64,000 bases of DNA from contig NZ_JAXHCH010000002.1 of the NCBI RefSeq assembly GCF_042466415.1, positions 1,736,001-1,800,000 on the forward strand, given 5' to 3'. The stretch comes from Albirhodobacter sp042466415 (GTDB taxonomy: Bacteria; Pseudomonadota; Alphaproteobacteria; Rhodobacterales; Rhodobacteraceae). The position numbers and the translations under genes are program-made. This document shows, in pieces, positions 54,195 to 63,529 of the stretch (position 1 is the stretch's first letter; each line of letters opens with the position of its first letter). A model generated the notes under the pieces. That model saw nothing but the letters and a program-made list of their open reading frames with translations, was not told the origin of the DNA and made no database searches.

Positions 54195-55138
54195 CGCGGC
54201 GCCACCGATGAAGCGGCCGACGTTTGCAATGCACCCGCCATCCACAGCAAGGCGGATTGCGCCGGTTCGCCTGTGTGATGCGTGCCAAAATGCCAGCCCG
54301 CCGCATGGGCCGCCGCCGAAATCCGTTCGCGGCGCTCGGCCAGTCGCGCGAGGTAGCGCGGTCGAAGATCCGCGGCATCTGCGCTCTCGAAGTTCAGATC
54401 ATCGCCCACGGACTCGAAAATCGCGCGACCACGGTACGGGAAATCCTCCTCCACCGGGTCCAGCACCTGCATCAGAACGCCCCGAACACCGCGCGCCGCC
54501 AGCAAGGCTATTTGCGCCTCGACCGGAGCCGGATCCGCCAGAAAATCCGATATCACGATGACTTCGGCATGCGGTGGAACCTCCCCTGTGTCCAACCCGC
54601 CTGCCCGAGTTTGGAGAAGACCGGCTTCGCCCTCAGGCGACATCGCCGCGCTTAAAGATTCAATTTGCGCCCGCCCACCCCGCGCCGCCAAGGGGGTTTG
54701 GCCAAGCAAGCCCACGCGCTCGCCCGCGCGGATCAACAAGACCGCCATTGCAAGCCCGAGCACCGCCGCGCGATGCGCCTTTTGCGGGCGATCGTCCCCC
54801 GCCGAAAACCGCATGGACGTTGCAGGATCAACCCAGACCCATGCGGATTGCGCGAGTTGCCACTCGCGTTCGCGAACGACCTGCGCATCCGCGCGCGCGG
54901 ACCGGCGCCAGTCAATCAGCCGTGCGCCGTCGCCCGCCTCTGCGGGCCGGTATTGCCAGAACTCCGTCCCCGCGCCGATACGGCGACGCCCGTGCGCGCC
55001 CATGCGAACGGTATCCGCCAGCGCCATGGCCGAAAGCATCAGCGGCGGCAGACCAGAGCTGAGCGTCTCCGCCTTCCCGCGCAACTCGACCGCCGCGGAC
55101 GCGCCTGAAGCGGCGAGAGGGTCACCCGATTGCGTCAC
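54191..55138 (-). CDS. DUF58 domain-containing protein
   Basis: A 315-residue protein with the DUF58 pattern: YRPAEAGDGARLIDWRRSARADAQ and REREWQLAQSAWVWVD. DUF58 proteins accompany MoxR ATPases and often resemble VWA domains. Overlaps moxR and the DUF4159 gene by four bases. Confidence 0.93.
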   Translation of the reverse strand: MTQSGDPLAASGASAAVELRGKAETLSSGLPPLMLSAMALADTVRMGAHGRRRIGAGTEFWQYRPAEAGDGARLIDWRRSARADAQVVREREWQLAQSAWVWVDPATSMRFSAGDDRPQKAHRAAVLGLAMAVLLIRAGERVGLLGQTPLAARGGRAQIESLSAAMSPEGEAGLLQTRAGGLDTGEVPPHAEVIVISDFLADPAPVEAQIALLAARGVRGVLMQVLDPVEEDFPYRGRAIFESVGDDLNFESADAADLRPRYLARLAERRERISAAAHAAGWHFGTHHTGEPAQSALLWMAGALQTSAASSVAPR

Positions 55139-56142
55139 TCAGCCGCCTCACGCTGAAAGCTGGACATCATGACGGCATCAATCACACCGTGAAGAGTCTC
55201 GCCCTTCGCGCGCGCCGCGAAATTCAGGGCCATCCGGTGGCTCAAGACAGGGCGCGCCATAGCGGCGACATCGTCGAGTGTCGGCGCGAATTCCCCGCGC
55301 AAGAGCGCACGCGCACGCGCCGTCAGCATCAAGGCCTGCGCCGCGCGCGGCCCGGGGCCCCAAGCCACCGAAGCCCGCACAGCGTCATGGGCCTCGGCCT
55401 CGGTCGGACGACAGGCGCGCACAAGATCCAGCACACCGTCGACCACCGCAGCCCCGACGGGCATCCGCCGGACCAAGGATTGCGCAGCGATCAATTCATC
55501 CGAGGTGAAGACCGCATGCGCTTGCGCCTCCTGCGCGCCGGTCGTCGCCATCAAGATATCGCGTTCAGTCGCGCGAGTGGGGTATTCAACATCAATCTGC
55601 ATCAAGAAGCGGTCAAGTTGCGCCTCTGGCAGCGGATAGGTGCCTTCTTGTTCAATCGGGTTTTGCGTTGCCAGAACATGGAATGGCCGCCCCAAGGGAC
55701 GATGCTCGCCCGCGATTGTGACCTCTTTCTCCGCCATCGCTTGCAGCAACGCCGATTGGGTCCGCGGGCTGGCGCGGTTGATTTCATCCGCCATCAAAAG
55801 CTGGCAAAACACGGGCCCCTCAATGAACCGGAATGCTCGCCTGCCGTCTGCGCCCGTATCAAGCACCTCCGAGCCCAGGATATCGCCCGGCATAAGATCC
55901 GGCGTGAATTGCACGCGATTCGATCCCAGCCCCATCACCGTGGCCAGCGTATCGACGAGAAGCGTCTTACCCATCCCCGGAAGGCCGACGAGCAATCCAT
56001 GACCGCCTGAAAGCAAGGTGGCGAGGACAAGCTCCACCACACGTTCCTGACCAATAAACCTGTGATTGATCGAAGCCTTTGCTTGCGCGAGCTTTTCGCC
56101 CAAGGCCTCAATCTCATGCATCATCTGATCTGCCTCGGACAT
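55135..56142 (-). CDS. MoxR family AAA ATPase
   Basis: A 335-residue AAA+ ATPase with Walker A GLPGMGKT, Walker B LLMADEIN, and FHVLATQNPIEQEGTYPLPEAQ. MoxR proteins act as chaperones that insert metal cofactors or assemble periplasmic and membrane complexes; here the partners are the three co-translated membrane proteins. AAGGAG lies about 10 bases upstream of the ATG. First gene of the operon. Confidence 0.95.
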   Translation of the reverse strand: MSEADQMMHEIEALGEKLAQAKASINHRFIGQERVVELVLATLLSGGHGLLVGLPGMGKTLLVDTLATVMGLGSNRVQFTPDLMPGDILGSEVLDTGADGRRAFRFIEGPVFCQLLMADEINRASPRTQSALLQAMAEKEVTIAGEHRPLGRPFHVLATQNPIEQEGTYPLPEAQLDRFLMQIDVEYPTRATERDILMATTGAQEAQAHAVFTSDELIAAQSLVRRMPVGAAVVDGVLDLVRACRPTEAEAHDAVRASVAWGPGPRAAQALMLTARARALLRGEFAPTLDDVAAMARPVLSHRMALNFAARAKGETLHGVIDAVMMSSFQREAAE

Positions 56143-56214
56143 GTGACAAAAGCTCCTTTAACGCTATAATATGAACAAAGCAGATATCGCAGTCGAACCC
56201 AATGGCAAAGGCAC

Positions 56215-56793
56215 ATGCAGACAAACACCCCCCCACAAAACTCTGTGACTGCCGATAGTCTCGCCAGTTCCGCCCGCAGCGCGTCGAAAAAAGGCGCGCC
56301 CCCTGTCCATCTTTGGAACCCGCCGTTCTGCGGCGATCTGGATATGGAGATCAAGGCAGACGGGACGTGGTTTTACCTCGGCACGCCGATCGGGCGGATG
56401 CCTTTGGTGAAGCTGTTCGGCTCGATCTTGAAGCTCGAAGACGGTCAGTATTTCCTCGTCACGCCGGTGGAGAAAGTCGGCATCCGCGTCGAGGACGCAC
56501 CGTTTATCGCGATTGACTTCGACCGCAATGCCGAGGGCGATTTGTGTTTTACGACCAATCTGGGCGATGAGGTGATCGCGGGGCCGGACAATGCAATTCG
56601 TGTCCAATTTAACGGTGACGAGCCGCGCCCGTATCTGCATATCCGGCGCGGCCTTGAAGCGCGCATTGATCGAAAAAGCTTCTACCGCTTGATCGACATC
56701 GCGGAGGTGGAGGCCATAGACGGCGAAGACTGGATCGGCCTGCGGTCTCGAGGCGTGTTCTTCCCCATCGCCTTGCGCGAAGACCTCGGCTGA
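56215..56793 (+). CDS. DUF1285 domain-containing protein
   Basis: A 192-residue protein with the DUF1285 core PPVHLWNPPFCGDLDMEIKADGTWFYLGTPIGRMPLVKLF, and a C-terminal end RSRGVFFPIALREDL. It appears soluble, possibly a beta-sandwich. Function unknown. It is divergent from moxR (72 bases apart). Confidence 0.9.
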   Translation: MQTNTPPQNSVTADSLASSARSASKKGAPPVHLWNPPFCGDLDMEIKADGTWFYLGTPIGRMPLVKLFGSILKLEDGQYFLVTPVEKVGIRVEDAPFIAIDFDRNAEGDLCFTTNLGDEVIAGPDNAIRVQFNGDEPRPYLHIRRGLEARIDRKSFYRLIDIAEVEAIDGEDWIGLRSRGVFFPIALREDLG

Positions 56794-56858
56794 GTACCCT
56801 TATCAGCGGCGTCAGGCGGGGGGAGCGGACGGCTCGCCCCCCTCGCCCGCGTTGCTCT

Positions 56859-57227
56859 TTAGCTTTGCTCCAGCATCCGGCCCATCGGGCGGCCCGCAAC
56901 AATATGCATGTGGAAATGCGGGACCTCTTGCACACCGTGAGTGCCTGCGTTGGTGATCGCGCGGTAGCCGTTTTCCTCAACACCAAGCGCCGCGCAAACC
57001 CGCGCCACCGCCCGCGCGAAATCGACGATCTCCGCGTCAGAGGCGGCTGCGCAGAAGTGATCATAGGTCACGTAAGGCCCCTTCGGGATAACGAGCACAT
57101 GATCAGGCGCTTGCGGCGCGATATCGCGAAACGCGAGGCTATGCTCTGTTTCAAGTACGGTCGAGTTCGGAATTTCGCCCCGCAAAATGCGCGCGAAAAT
57201 ATTCGAAGTGTCGTAAGCATAGGCCAT
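56859..57227 (-). CDS. HIT family nucleotide hydrolase/transferase
   Basis: A 122-residue histidine-triad protein with HFHMHIVAG, the active HxHxH motif, and FARILRGEIPNSTVLET at the start. Such enzymes hydrolyse nucleoside phosphoramidates or related adducts. The ATG at 57227 has AAGGAG upstream. It starts 11 bases after the glycosyltransferase gene and may share its transcript. Confidence 0.93.
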   Translation of the reverse strand: MAYAYDTSNIFARILRGEIPNSTVLETEHSLAFRDIAPQAPDHVLVIPKGPYVTYDHFCAAASDAEIVDFARAVARVCAALGVEENGYRAITNAGTHGVQEVPHFHMHIVAGRPMGRMLEQS

Positions 57228-57238
57228 CGGCGGCTCCT

Positions 57239-58816
57239 TCAATCGACAAACAGGTAATGTGTTTCGGCAATCTCGCGCGCGGCCTCGGATGTCAGGCCGA
57301 ACATCTGCGCGAGGACACTGGCGTTTTCATCGACCGACGCCGATTCGCGCAGACGTAGGACCACCGGGAAATTCGCATCCCTGATCCGGTCGCTCTCAAA
57401 CCGGAGATCCGCGCGAATGGTTGGCAGCATTCGGTTGATAACCTCTTGCGGTGTGCTTTCGCCCGCCAGCCCAACACGGCGCGCATGTCCGATCAGATAG
57501 TCGTCCGTAAATTCGCAATCGATTTCAAGCACGCGCGAGACGACCTTATCACCGCTAAAATCTTCCATCAGGTCAATCGCGGCGGGATCAAGACAGATCA
57601 CCAGACGGTCGCTTTGATTGTAATCATAAAGCATGCGCACCAATGCGCGGCGATGGCGGTTGCGCTTCTCGATGGTGGACTGAATCCCGCCGAGATCGGG
57701 TAGCCAGCAGCTTTCCTCGTTGAACAGATATTCAACCACCGGAACATCGGACAGACGGCGCAATTGTTCCGCCACCCGCTTGGCCACGTGCCATTTCTTG
57801 CACACGATCATCATCAGCTCGCGATCGCGGCCCAAACTGGATTCCGTTTCCCAAAAGCGCGGCGCAAACCTGCGACCGAGCCGCCCGCGCCCCGATAGGA
57901 ACTTAAACAGCGAGGCGCCTTCGTTGGAGATCGGGAAATGCACATCCCGCTCGCCCCAAAGAGCCCCGAGGCGGGCTTTGAGATCCAGCGCTTCGGGGCT
58001 GATCTTGCGGGCGAAGACAAAATCCTGACTCAGCAGAAGGTCGTGATGGTCGTTATAGAAAGTGACCGGCATCCCGTAGTCGGTAAACATCAAGAAGGTC
58101 AACGTGCGGGTACGAATCTCGCGGTCAGCCACCACGTGGCGCACGACCGTCTGGAAAAAGGTCTCGTCCGGAATCCATGTCGTGCGGAAAAACCGCATCA
58201 CGTCGGGGCGGGTGTCGCAAAACTCGAGGACCGATTCGATCGTCGACCGCCGCAAGCACCACCATTGCGACCCGATCATCATCTGAATGTCGTCAGGGAC
58301 GCTGCGGGTGATCCCCAGCGCCTTTTGCAAATCAAAGCTGCGGTAGAACAGCCATTTTCGCGTACGCTCATTGAAGAAATGGCGATAGATGAGCCGCTCC
58401 TCCTTGAACCCTGTTTTAATCCAGTCGGACGCAAAGAAATCGAAGCTCTCGATGTAATCTACCGGATCGCGATCAAGAAAATCATGGGCATATTGGGCCG
58501 TCTTTGTGGGCATACAGTCGCCCGAGAGCATGTAAAAATGGGTCGCATCAGGAAAAGATGCATAGGCCGCGCGCACCGCCTCGAGCGTCGCGGCGACAAG
58601 GCTCCATTCGCCCCAACCGCATTTGAACCGCTTTCGGGCGAATGCAACCGAAGGGTTATCCCCCAAAGCGGCGCGTATTTTTTCAAAATCGGCAGGTTTC
58701 GCACGCGCATCGAAGTGGATCGACACGTAATCACCCGTCGACGCGAGCCGTTGAGCCTGCGCGATGATTCCCTCGGGATCCTTGTGGGTGAGCAAAATGA
58801 ATGCGATTTTTGCCAT
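57239..58816 (-). CDS. Core-2/I-branching beta-1,6-N-acetylglucosaminyltransferase family protein (DUF5927)
   Basis: A 525-residue protein. The N-terminal part (residues 1-270) matches the Branch (GT14) fold: AFILLTHKDPEGIIAQ, FKCGWGEWSLVAATLEA, HFYMLSGDCMPTKT, GSQWWCLRR, and IPDETFFQTVV. The C-terminal half is the extra domain seen in alphaproteobacterial members. It could add GlcNAc or another sugar to a surface glycan. No signal peptide is seen. It is divergent from a sulfotransferase gene; together these suggest modification of an envelope glycan. Confidence 0.88.
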   Translation of the reverse strand: MAKIAFILLTHKDPEGIIAQAQRLASTGDYVSIHFDARAKPADFEKIRAALGDNPSVAFARKRFKCGWGEWSLVAATLEAVRAAYASFPDATHFYMLSGDCMPTKTAQYAHDFLDRDPVDYIESFDFFASDWIKTGFKEERLIYRHFFNERTRKWLFYRSFDLQKALGITRSVPDDIQMMIGSQWWCLRRSTIESVLEFCDTRPDVMRFFRTTWIPDETFFQTVVRHVVADREIRTRTLTFLMFTDYGMPVTFYNDHHDLLLSQDFVFARKISPEALDLKARLGALWGERDVHFPISNEGASLFKFLSGRGRLGRRFAPRFWETESSLGRDRELMMIVCKKWHVAKRVAEQLRRLSDVPVVEYLFNEESCWLPDLGGIQSTIEKRNRHRRALVRMLYDYNQSDRLVICLDPAAIDLMEDFSGDKVVSRVLEIDCEFTDDYLIGHARRVGLAGESTPQEVINRMLPTIRADLRFESDRIRDANFPVVLRLRESASVDENASVLAQMFGLTSEAAREIAETHYLFVD

Positions 58817-58959
58817 ATTCGAAACGATACGCCGTGCCTAATGTTGATTATCCGCAGTTTTAACGTCATCAGACGTTGAAAAGACAGAGGTTCTTTGATT
58901 TTAAATATCTAATTATATCGGCCGGATGCAAACTGCACTGTGCTGCATTGGAGGTTTTC

Positions 58960-59778
58960 ATGGGTTTTCCTGGAACGTGGATGACGGAAAGTGAGTCCGT
59001 CGTGTATCGCGTTGTCCCAAAATGTGCGTGTTCGACCATCGGTCAAATCATGTACTATTCGGATCAAGGCAAGTTTTTCGACGGCGATATCCATGATGCG
59101 ACAAGCGGCATGCACAAGTGGTCGATGGAAAACTCGCACGCGGCGATTGAGAAAAACGTCCGCAACCACAAGAGCTACGCCTTCACCTGCGTGCGCAACC
59201 CCTATGCGCGGATCTTATCATCCTTCTTCGATAAGATCTGCGGAATCCAGCGCAACGGTAAGCGGTACCGTGGCAATCTCGTGCCACAGCTGATCCAGAA
59301 ATACGGCATCGAAGTCGGCTCGCCAGAGGACGGATTCGAATTCGATCAAATCAAAAGCTTCCGCCGATTCTTGCTGTTCGCGCGCGACACCATCCGTTGG
59401 AAGCGCCCGATGGAGCCAGACATCCATTGGTCCGCGATGTCAGGTCATATTTCGACCTTCATCGTGAACGGTGGAACTTACGACAAGATTTTCTTCACCG
59501 AACAGTTCAATGACGGGATGCAGCAGGTGCTCGACAAGATCGAGACACGCCATGCGGTGGATCTTGCCGCGATTCCAAAATTCAACGAATCCGAGGGTCA
59601 CGGGCCGAAGCGGCTTCATAAGGTGTCGGATTATTTCGACGATTTGTCGAAGCATCTGGTGTGGGAAATTTACAAAAAAGATTTCCAATTGTTCCAGTAT
59701 GATTTTGACAATCCTGATAACAAAATGCCGATCGGCGAGATTGACCTCGATGAGGTTCACGCCAAGCTCAACAGCTGA
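58960..59778 (+). CDS. Sulfotransferase family 2-like protein
   Basis: A 272-residue protein with the PAPS-binding loop PKCACST (5'-phosphosulfate motif, residues 20-26) and CVRNPYARILSSFFDK (3'-phosphate motif), the pattern of carbohydrate sulfotransferases. It transfers sulfate from PAPS to a hydroxyl group of an unknown acceptor. The ATG at 58960 has GGAGG. It is divergent from the branching glycosyltransferase (143 bases), so both may act on one glycan. It has its own terminator. Confidence 0.87.
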   Translation: MGFPGTWMTESESVVYRVVPKCACSTIGQIMYYSDQGKFFDGDIHDATSGMHKWSMENSHAAIEKNVRNHKSYAFTCVRNPYARILSSFFDKICGIQRNGKRYRGNLVPQLIQKYGIEVGSPEDGFEFDQIKSFRRFLLFARDTIRWKRPMEPDIHWSAMSGHISTFIVNGGTYDKIFFTEQFNDGMQQVLDKIETRHAVDLAAIPKFNESEGHGPKRLHKVSDYFDDLSKHLVWEIYKKDFQLFQYDFDNPDNKMPIGEIDLDEVHAKLNS

Positions 59779-59799
59779 TCGTGTGATCATTCCGGCGTG

Positions 59800-59821
59800 A
59801 AGGGGGCGGCAGCCCCCTTTT
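59800..59821 (+). terminator. Intrinsic terminator after the sulfotransferase gene
   Basis: An eight-base-pair stem (AAGGGGGC / GCCCCCTT) with a GGCA loop, followed by TT, about 20 bases past the stop codon. Confidence 0.8.
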
Positions 59822-59886
59822 GCTGCGCGCTGGGGCGCTATGTCTTTGGGCTTGGGCTTTGATGGGATGGGGCGCTTCGCACAAGA

Positions 59887-60528
59887 ATGGACGTTAGCGA
59901 AATGACACGTAGCAGATGGATTGCAGGGCTGTGCTCTCTCGTATTCTGCGGGGTCTGGGCGGCTGTCGCCTCCAATATCTCCGCCGATTGGGATGCGGCC
60001 TTGCTCCACGCATTCCGCACGACGGGCGATCTCGCGATGCTGCGCGGCCCGATCTGGACGGAGACCGTCCTACGCGATCTGACGGGGTTGGGCGGCGTGA
60101 CTGTGCTCACGCTGACCGTTCTCGGGTCCAGCGCCCTCTTCATGCGGATGGGCCATTCGGCGCTCGCCTCGCGGATCATCGCGGCAGTCGTCATCGGGCA
60201 AATCTTGTCAAACGGGCTCAAAGCGCTCTTCGCGCGCCCGCGGCCTGACCTTGTTCCGCACGGCACGCTTGTGACGTCTGCGAGCTTTCCGTCAGGGCAT
60301 TCGATGATGGCGGTTGTTGTTTGGCTATCACTCGCGCTTGCTATCGCGCGCGTGGCGCCCGAGCTGCGGCGCGCTTTGATAGGCGCGGCGCTCACGCTCT
60401 CGGCGCTGGTTGGCGTCAGCCGCGTTGCGCTCGGCGTGCATTGGCCGAGCGATGTCTTGGGCGGCTGGGCGCTAGGCGCGGCATGTGCGATTTTATGCGC
60501 CGATTACGGGGCACGTCGTCGCGGATGA
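59887..60528 (+). CDS. PAP2 family phosphatase
   Basis: A 213-residue membrane phosphatase with the three PAP2 motifs: KALFARPRP, SFPSGHSM and SRVALGVHWPSDVLGG. It has about six hydrophobic segments. Substrates of the family include undecaprenyl pyrophosphate, phosphatidate and lipid A phosphates. An alternative ATG lies at 59902; the upstream ribosome site is weak in both cases. Confidence 0.92.
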   Translation: MDVSEMTRSRWIAGLCSLVFCGVWAAVASNISADWDAALLHAFRTTGDLAMLRGPIWTETVLRDLTGLGGVTVLTLTVLGSSALFMRMGHSALASRIIAAVVIGQILSNGLKALFARPRPDLVPHGTLVTSASFPSGHSMMAVVVWLSLALAIARVAPELRRALIGAALTLSALVGVSRVALGVHWPSDVLGGWALGAACAILCADYGARRRG

Positions 60529-60573
60529 GAGGCGTCTGCGCGAGGAGTGAACCTCCTTGCGCGCAGACGTCTC
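60529..60573. terminator. Long hairpin between PAP2 and the adenosine kinase gene
   Basis: Arms GAGGCGTCTGCGCGAGGAG and CTCCTTGCGCGCAGACGTCTC pair with a small bulge and a short loop. It sits one base past the PAP2 stop. No T-run follows, so a factor-dependent or weak terminator is possible. Confidence 0.6.
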
Positions 60574-60580
60574 GGGCCGG

Positions 60581-61567
60581 TTAGATCAGGCCTGCGTTGG
60601 CGAAGAGCGCCTTGATATCGCTTTCAGGGCGCGCGCCGAAATGACCGATGACTTCGGAGGCCGCAAGGCACCCCATTCGGCCCGCAACCTCCAATGGCAG
60701 CCCTTGCGCAAGGCCGTAGATAAACCCGGCCGCGAATTGATCGCCCGCGCCTGTCGCATCAACCGGCGTCACGGCCTTGACCGGCACCGAGACACGCTCA
60801 TTTCCGCGGATGACCAACACATCCCGACCCGACTGCGTGCAAGCGATCGTGCCGCATTCAAGGGCGGCTTGTGCAAGCGCGCTTTCCAAATCAGTTTGAT
60901 AAAGCGATGCCCACTCATGCTCGTTGCCGATCACGAAATCCAGTTCGTCCCGCACGAGGCGGCGGAAGCTATCACGGTGGCGATCGACGCAGAACGGATC
61001 GGATAAGGAGATCCCAGCGCGCCCGCCGCCGCGATGGCAGCCCTGCGCGGCTTTGAGGAAGGCGGTTTTGCCGTGATCCTTATCGAACAGATACCCCTCC
61101 AAGAACAACCATTCGGTGTTTTCAACCACATCCAGCGACACGTCTTCCGTGCCCAAATCTGCGCCTGCACCAAGATAGGTGTTCATCGAACGCTCGCCAT
61201 CCGGCGTCACAAAGATCATCGAGCGCGACGTGGGCAATTCGACATCGGCCACAGGCGCATTGGGGAAATCAGTCCCCTCAGCCGCCAGAGATGCTGCGAA
61301 AAACCGCCCCAGCGCATCATCCTTGACGCGCCCGATGAAGGCAGTTTTCAGGCCAAGATTGCCCAATCCCGCAAGCGTATTGCCCACCGATCCGCCGGGG
61401 GCCTGCGTGCGTTCGGACATCGCGGCATAAAGAGCCTCGCCACGATCGCGATCAATTAGCTGCATAATCCCCTTTTCGATCTGCATCTGATCAAGAAACG
61501 CGTCATCTGTCTGGCTCAGCACATCGACGATCGCATTGCCGATTCCGACAACCTGATATTTCTTCAT
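60581..61567 (-). CDS. PfkB family carbohydrate/adenosine kinase
   Basis: A 328-residue ribokinase-fold kinase. The N-terminus has KKYQVVGIGNAIVDVLSQ with GNAIVD, and the C-terminal motif DATGAGDQFAAGFIYGLAQG contains the catalytic Asp and anion hole. GGSVGNTLAGLGNLG is the substrate region. This subgroup is annotated as adenosine kinase. Its start overlaps the nth stop (ATGA), so nth and this gene form an operon. Confidence 0.9.
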   Translation of the reverse strand: MKKYQVVGIGNAIVDVLSQTDDAFLDQMQIEKGIMQLIDRDRGEALYAAMSERTQAPGGSVGNTLAGLGNLGLKTAFIGRVKDDALGRFFAASLAAEGTDFPNAPVADVELPTSRSMIFVTPDGERSMNTYLGAGADLGTEDVSLDVVENTEWLFLEGYLFDKDHGKTAFLKAAQGCHRGGGRAGISLSDPFCVDRHRDSFRRLVRDELDFVIGNEHEWASLYQTDLESALAQAALECGTIACTQSGRDVLVIRGNERVSVPVKAVTPVDATGAGDQFAAGFIYGLAQGLPLEVAGRMGCLAASEVIGHFGARPESDIKALFANAGLI

Positions 61568-62208
61568 TGGGTCTTCTCCTCGAATTGGCACAGGTCGCGG
61601 ATATGGCACGCCCCGCATTTGGGCTTTCTGGCGACACAGATATACCGTCCGTGAAGGATCAGCCAGTGATGCGCGTGATCTTGAAACTCGACAGGCACGT
61701 GATCCTCAATCGCGCGCTCAACCGCGTCAACATCCTTACCCGGGCAAATACCGGAACGGTTGCCGATGCGGAAAATATGGGTATCCACGGCCTGCGCCGG
61801 ATAATGAAACCACATATTTAGCACAACATTTGCCGTCTTGCGCCCGACACCAGGCAGGCTGGTCAATGCCGCCCGCGATGAGGGAACTTCGCCGCCGAAC
61901 TGATCCACGAGGATCTGGCTCATCTTTATGACATTTTTCGCTTTTTGGCGGAACAGGCCGATCGTCTTGATATGTTCGATCAGCCCTACCTCGCCCAAAG
62001 CGAGCATTTTTTGCGGCGTGTCGGCAATCGGGAAAAGGGCCTTTGTGGCCTTATTCACACCGACATCTGTCGACTGCGCCGACAGCGCTACGGCGACGAC
62101 CAATGTGTAGGCATTGATGTGATCGAGCTCGCCTTTGGGGTGCGGCTCACCCGCTTGAAAGCGCGTGAAAATCTCTTTCATCGTTAGGTAGTCAAGCTGT
62201 TTTGCCAT
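61564..62208 (-). CDS. nth: Endonuclease III
   Basis: A 214-residue DNA glycosylase/AP-lyase that removes oxidised pyrimidines. It has the HhH motif LPGVGRKTANVVL with the catalytic Lys, the catalytic Asp in VDTHIFR, and the 4Fe-4S motif CVARKPKCGACHIRDLC (C-x6-C-x2-C-x5-C). The ATG at 62208 is used. It is upstream of the PfkB gene by overlap. Confidence 0.95.
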   Translation of the reverse strand: MAKQLDYLTMKEIFTRFQAGEPHPKGELDHINAYTLVVAVALSAQSTDVGVNKATKALFPIADTPQKMLALGEVGLIEHIKTIGLFRQKAKNVIKMSQILVDQFGGEVPSSRAALTSLPGVGRKTANVVLNMWFHYPAQAVDTHIFRIGNRSGICPGKDVDAVERAIEDHVPVEFQDHAHHWLILHGRYICVARKPKCGACHIRDLCQFEEKTQ

Positions 62209-62418
62209 ATCGCACCTCTGCACTTCACTCCCTAATGCCGTGCCGCGGAGCCTATCGCAAGTGTTCGACGAAAACTCTCACATACGGCAGCGAGCCGTTA
62301 AAATCCGCATGATTTTGTCCGCCTCTCCTGACTCGGGATTAACAGTGTCTTGGGAAAACTGGCGCAATATTCCACGGGACCCTCGCCCGAAGTTATGTTG
62401 TCACAGACAGGTCAAATT

Positions 62419-63429
62419 ATGGATCAAGGATATTCTATAGATGCGTTGATCTATTGCCCTGCAACTGACACGTGGTCCTTGGTTGATGGCTTCGACCACG
62501 ATCGGATGATGTGGCTCATCGAGACGGCGGAAGATACGCCTGAGCTTGCCGCGCAAGCCCTCCCCATTGACTATCAAGAGCCGACAACGCGTGAGGCCGC
62601 GACGGGGGCCTTGCCGCTTGCCCGACTGAAGGATCCCGCCGGTAGAATTCGCGCAACGGGGACGCTGTCTGCCGACCGGCCACTGATCCTGCGGGCGGAG
62701 GCTGGAGATGCCATCCGCATCGATTCCTTCGAGATCGACGGCTCGCTTGCACTTTATGTGGCATCGGCGCGTCTGACCCCCAAAGAGCGCTATCGCGCCC
62801 ATCATCAATCCCCTGCGAGGCGGCATCTCACGGCCCCGCAAGGAAGCTTCGATCAGGGGTTTCTTGCGTCGGGGACGATGATCGCAACGAAAGAAGGCCC
62901 CCAGCCGGTCGATTGGCTCCGCGAAGGAGACATGGTGTTAACGCGGGACAATGGTTACCAACCGGTGGTCCATATCGCGCAAACAACATGCGGGCCCGAT
63001 CGCGACGCGGAGCTGGTAACGCTTGAGGCTGACGCATTCGGGCCGAATCAACCAAGCCATGATCTGACACTGACCCCCGCCGCGCAAATTCTATTGGCGG
63101 CCCCCCTCCTCGATCTCTGGTTTGGAGAAACAGAAATGCTCGCCCGAATCGAAGATTTCGCGCGCGATGCGACTCCCTTCCCCCCGCTGGCGAACACGGT
63201 TCTCTGGTCGATCGTGCTCCCGAGGCCCGAGATCATTCTCGCCGAGGATATCTGGCTGGCCTCTGCGCTCGTCGCGCCCGAGTTCCTCGCTCTGCTGGAG
63301 CCCGAGGCCGCAGCGTCTCTGGCGCCAGTTCTCCACCACCATGTCAGGGCCGCACGCGCCTGCCTTGCGGAATGGGAGACCGCAATGTTTGTCCGGCAAA
63401 CCCGAAAAAGCGCACGTGCCGCGGCATAG
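62419..63429 (+). CDS. Hint-domain protein lacking catalytic residues
   Basis: A 336-residue protein. Its centre (GSFDQGFLASGTMIATKEGPQP then VDWLREGDMVLTRDNG) resembles the Hint_2 domain of Rhodobacterales. The first residue of the domain, usually Cys in CFTPGT, is not Cys here (FLASGT), and the SPQHRM segment near the other end reads TPAAQI, so the nucleophile and His are both missing. It is therefore unlikely to self-splice. The N-terminal 140 residues are of unknown type. The ATG at 62419 is chosen; a longer frame starts at 62350. Function unknown. Confidence 0.72.
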   Translation: MDQGYSIDALIYCPATDTWSLVDGFDHDRMMWLIETAEDTPELAAQALPIDYQEPTTREAATGALPLARLKDPAGRIRATGTLSADRPLILRAEAGDAIRIDSFEIDGSLALYVASARLTPKERYRAHHQSPARRHLTAPQGSFDQGFLASGTMIATKEGPQPVDWLREGDMVLTRDNGYQPVVHIAQTTCGPDRDAELVTLEADAFGPNQPSHDLTLTPAAQILLAAPLLDLWFGETEMLARIEDFARDATPFPPLANTVLWSIVLPRPEIILAEDIWLASALVAPEFLALLEPEAAASLAPVLHHHVRAARACLAEWETAMFVRQTRKSARAAA

Positions 63430-63529
63430 ACAGTTACCGAACGCGATCCGCAGTCCGAGGATTACGCAGGATTCAGGTCGCGCAACATCGGGCGCGAGGC
63501 TAACCTGATCCAAAGCGCGAGGATTGGAT

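Noticed and set aside
62240..62418. A short hairpin (ACGGC-AGCGA-GCCGT) and an upstream extension before the Hint-domain gene.
   Set aside because: Stem of only five pairs with no T-run, and the upstream frame to 62350 starts with TTG without a ribosome site.
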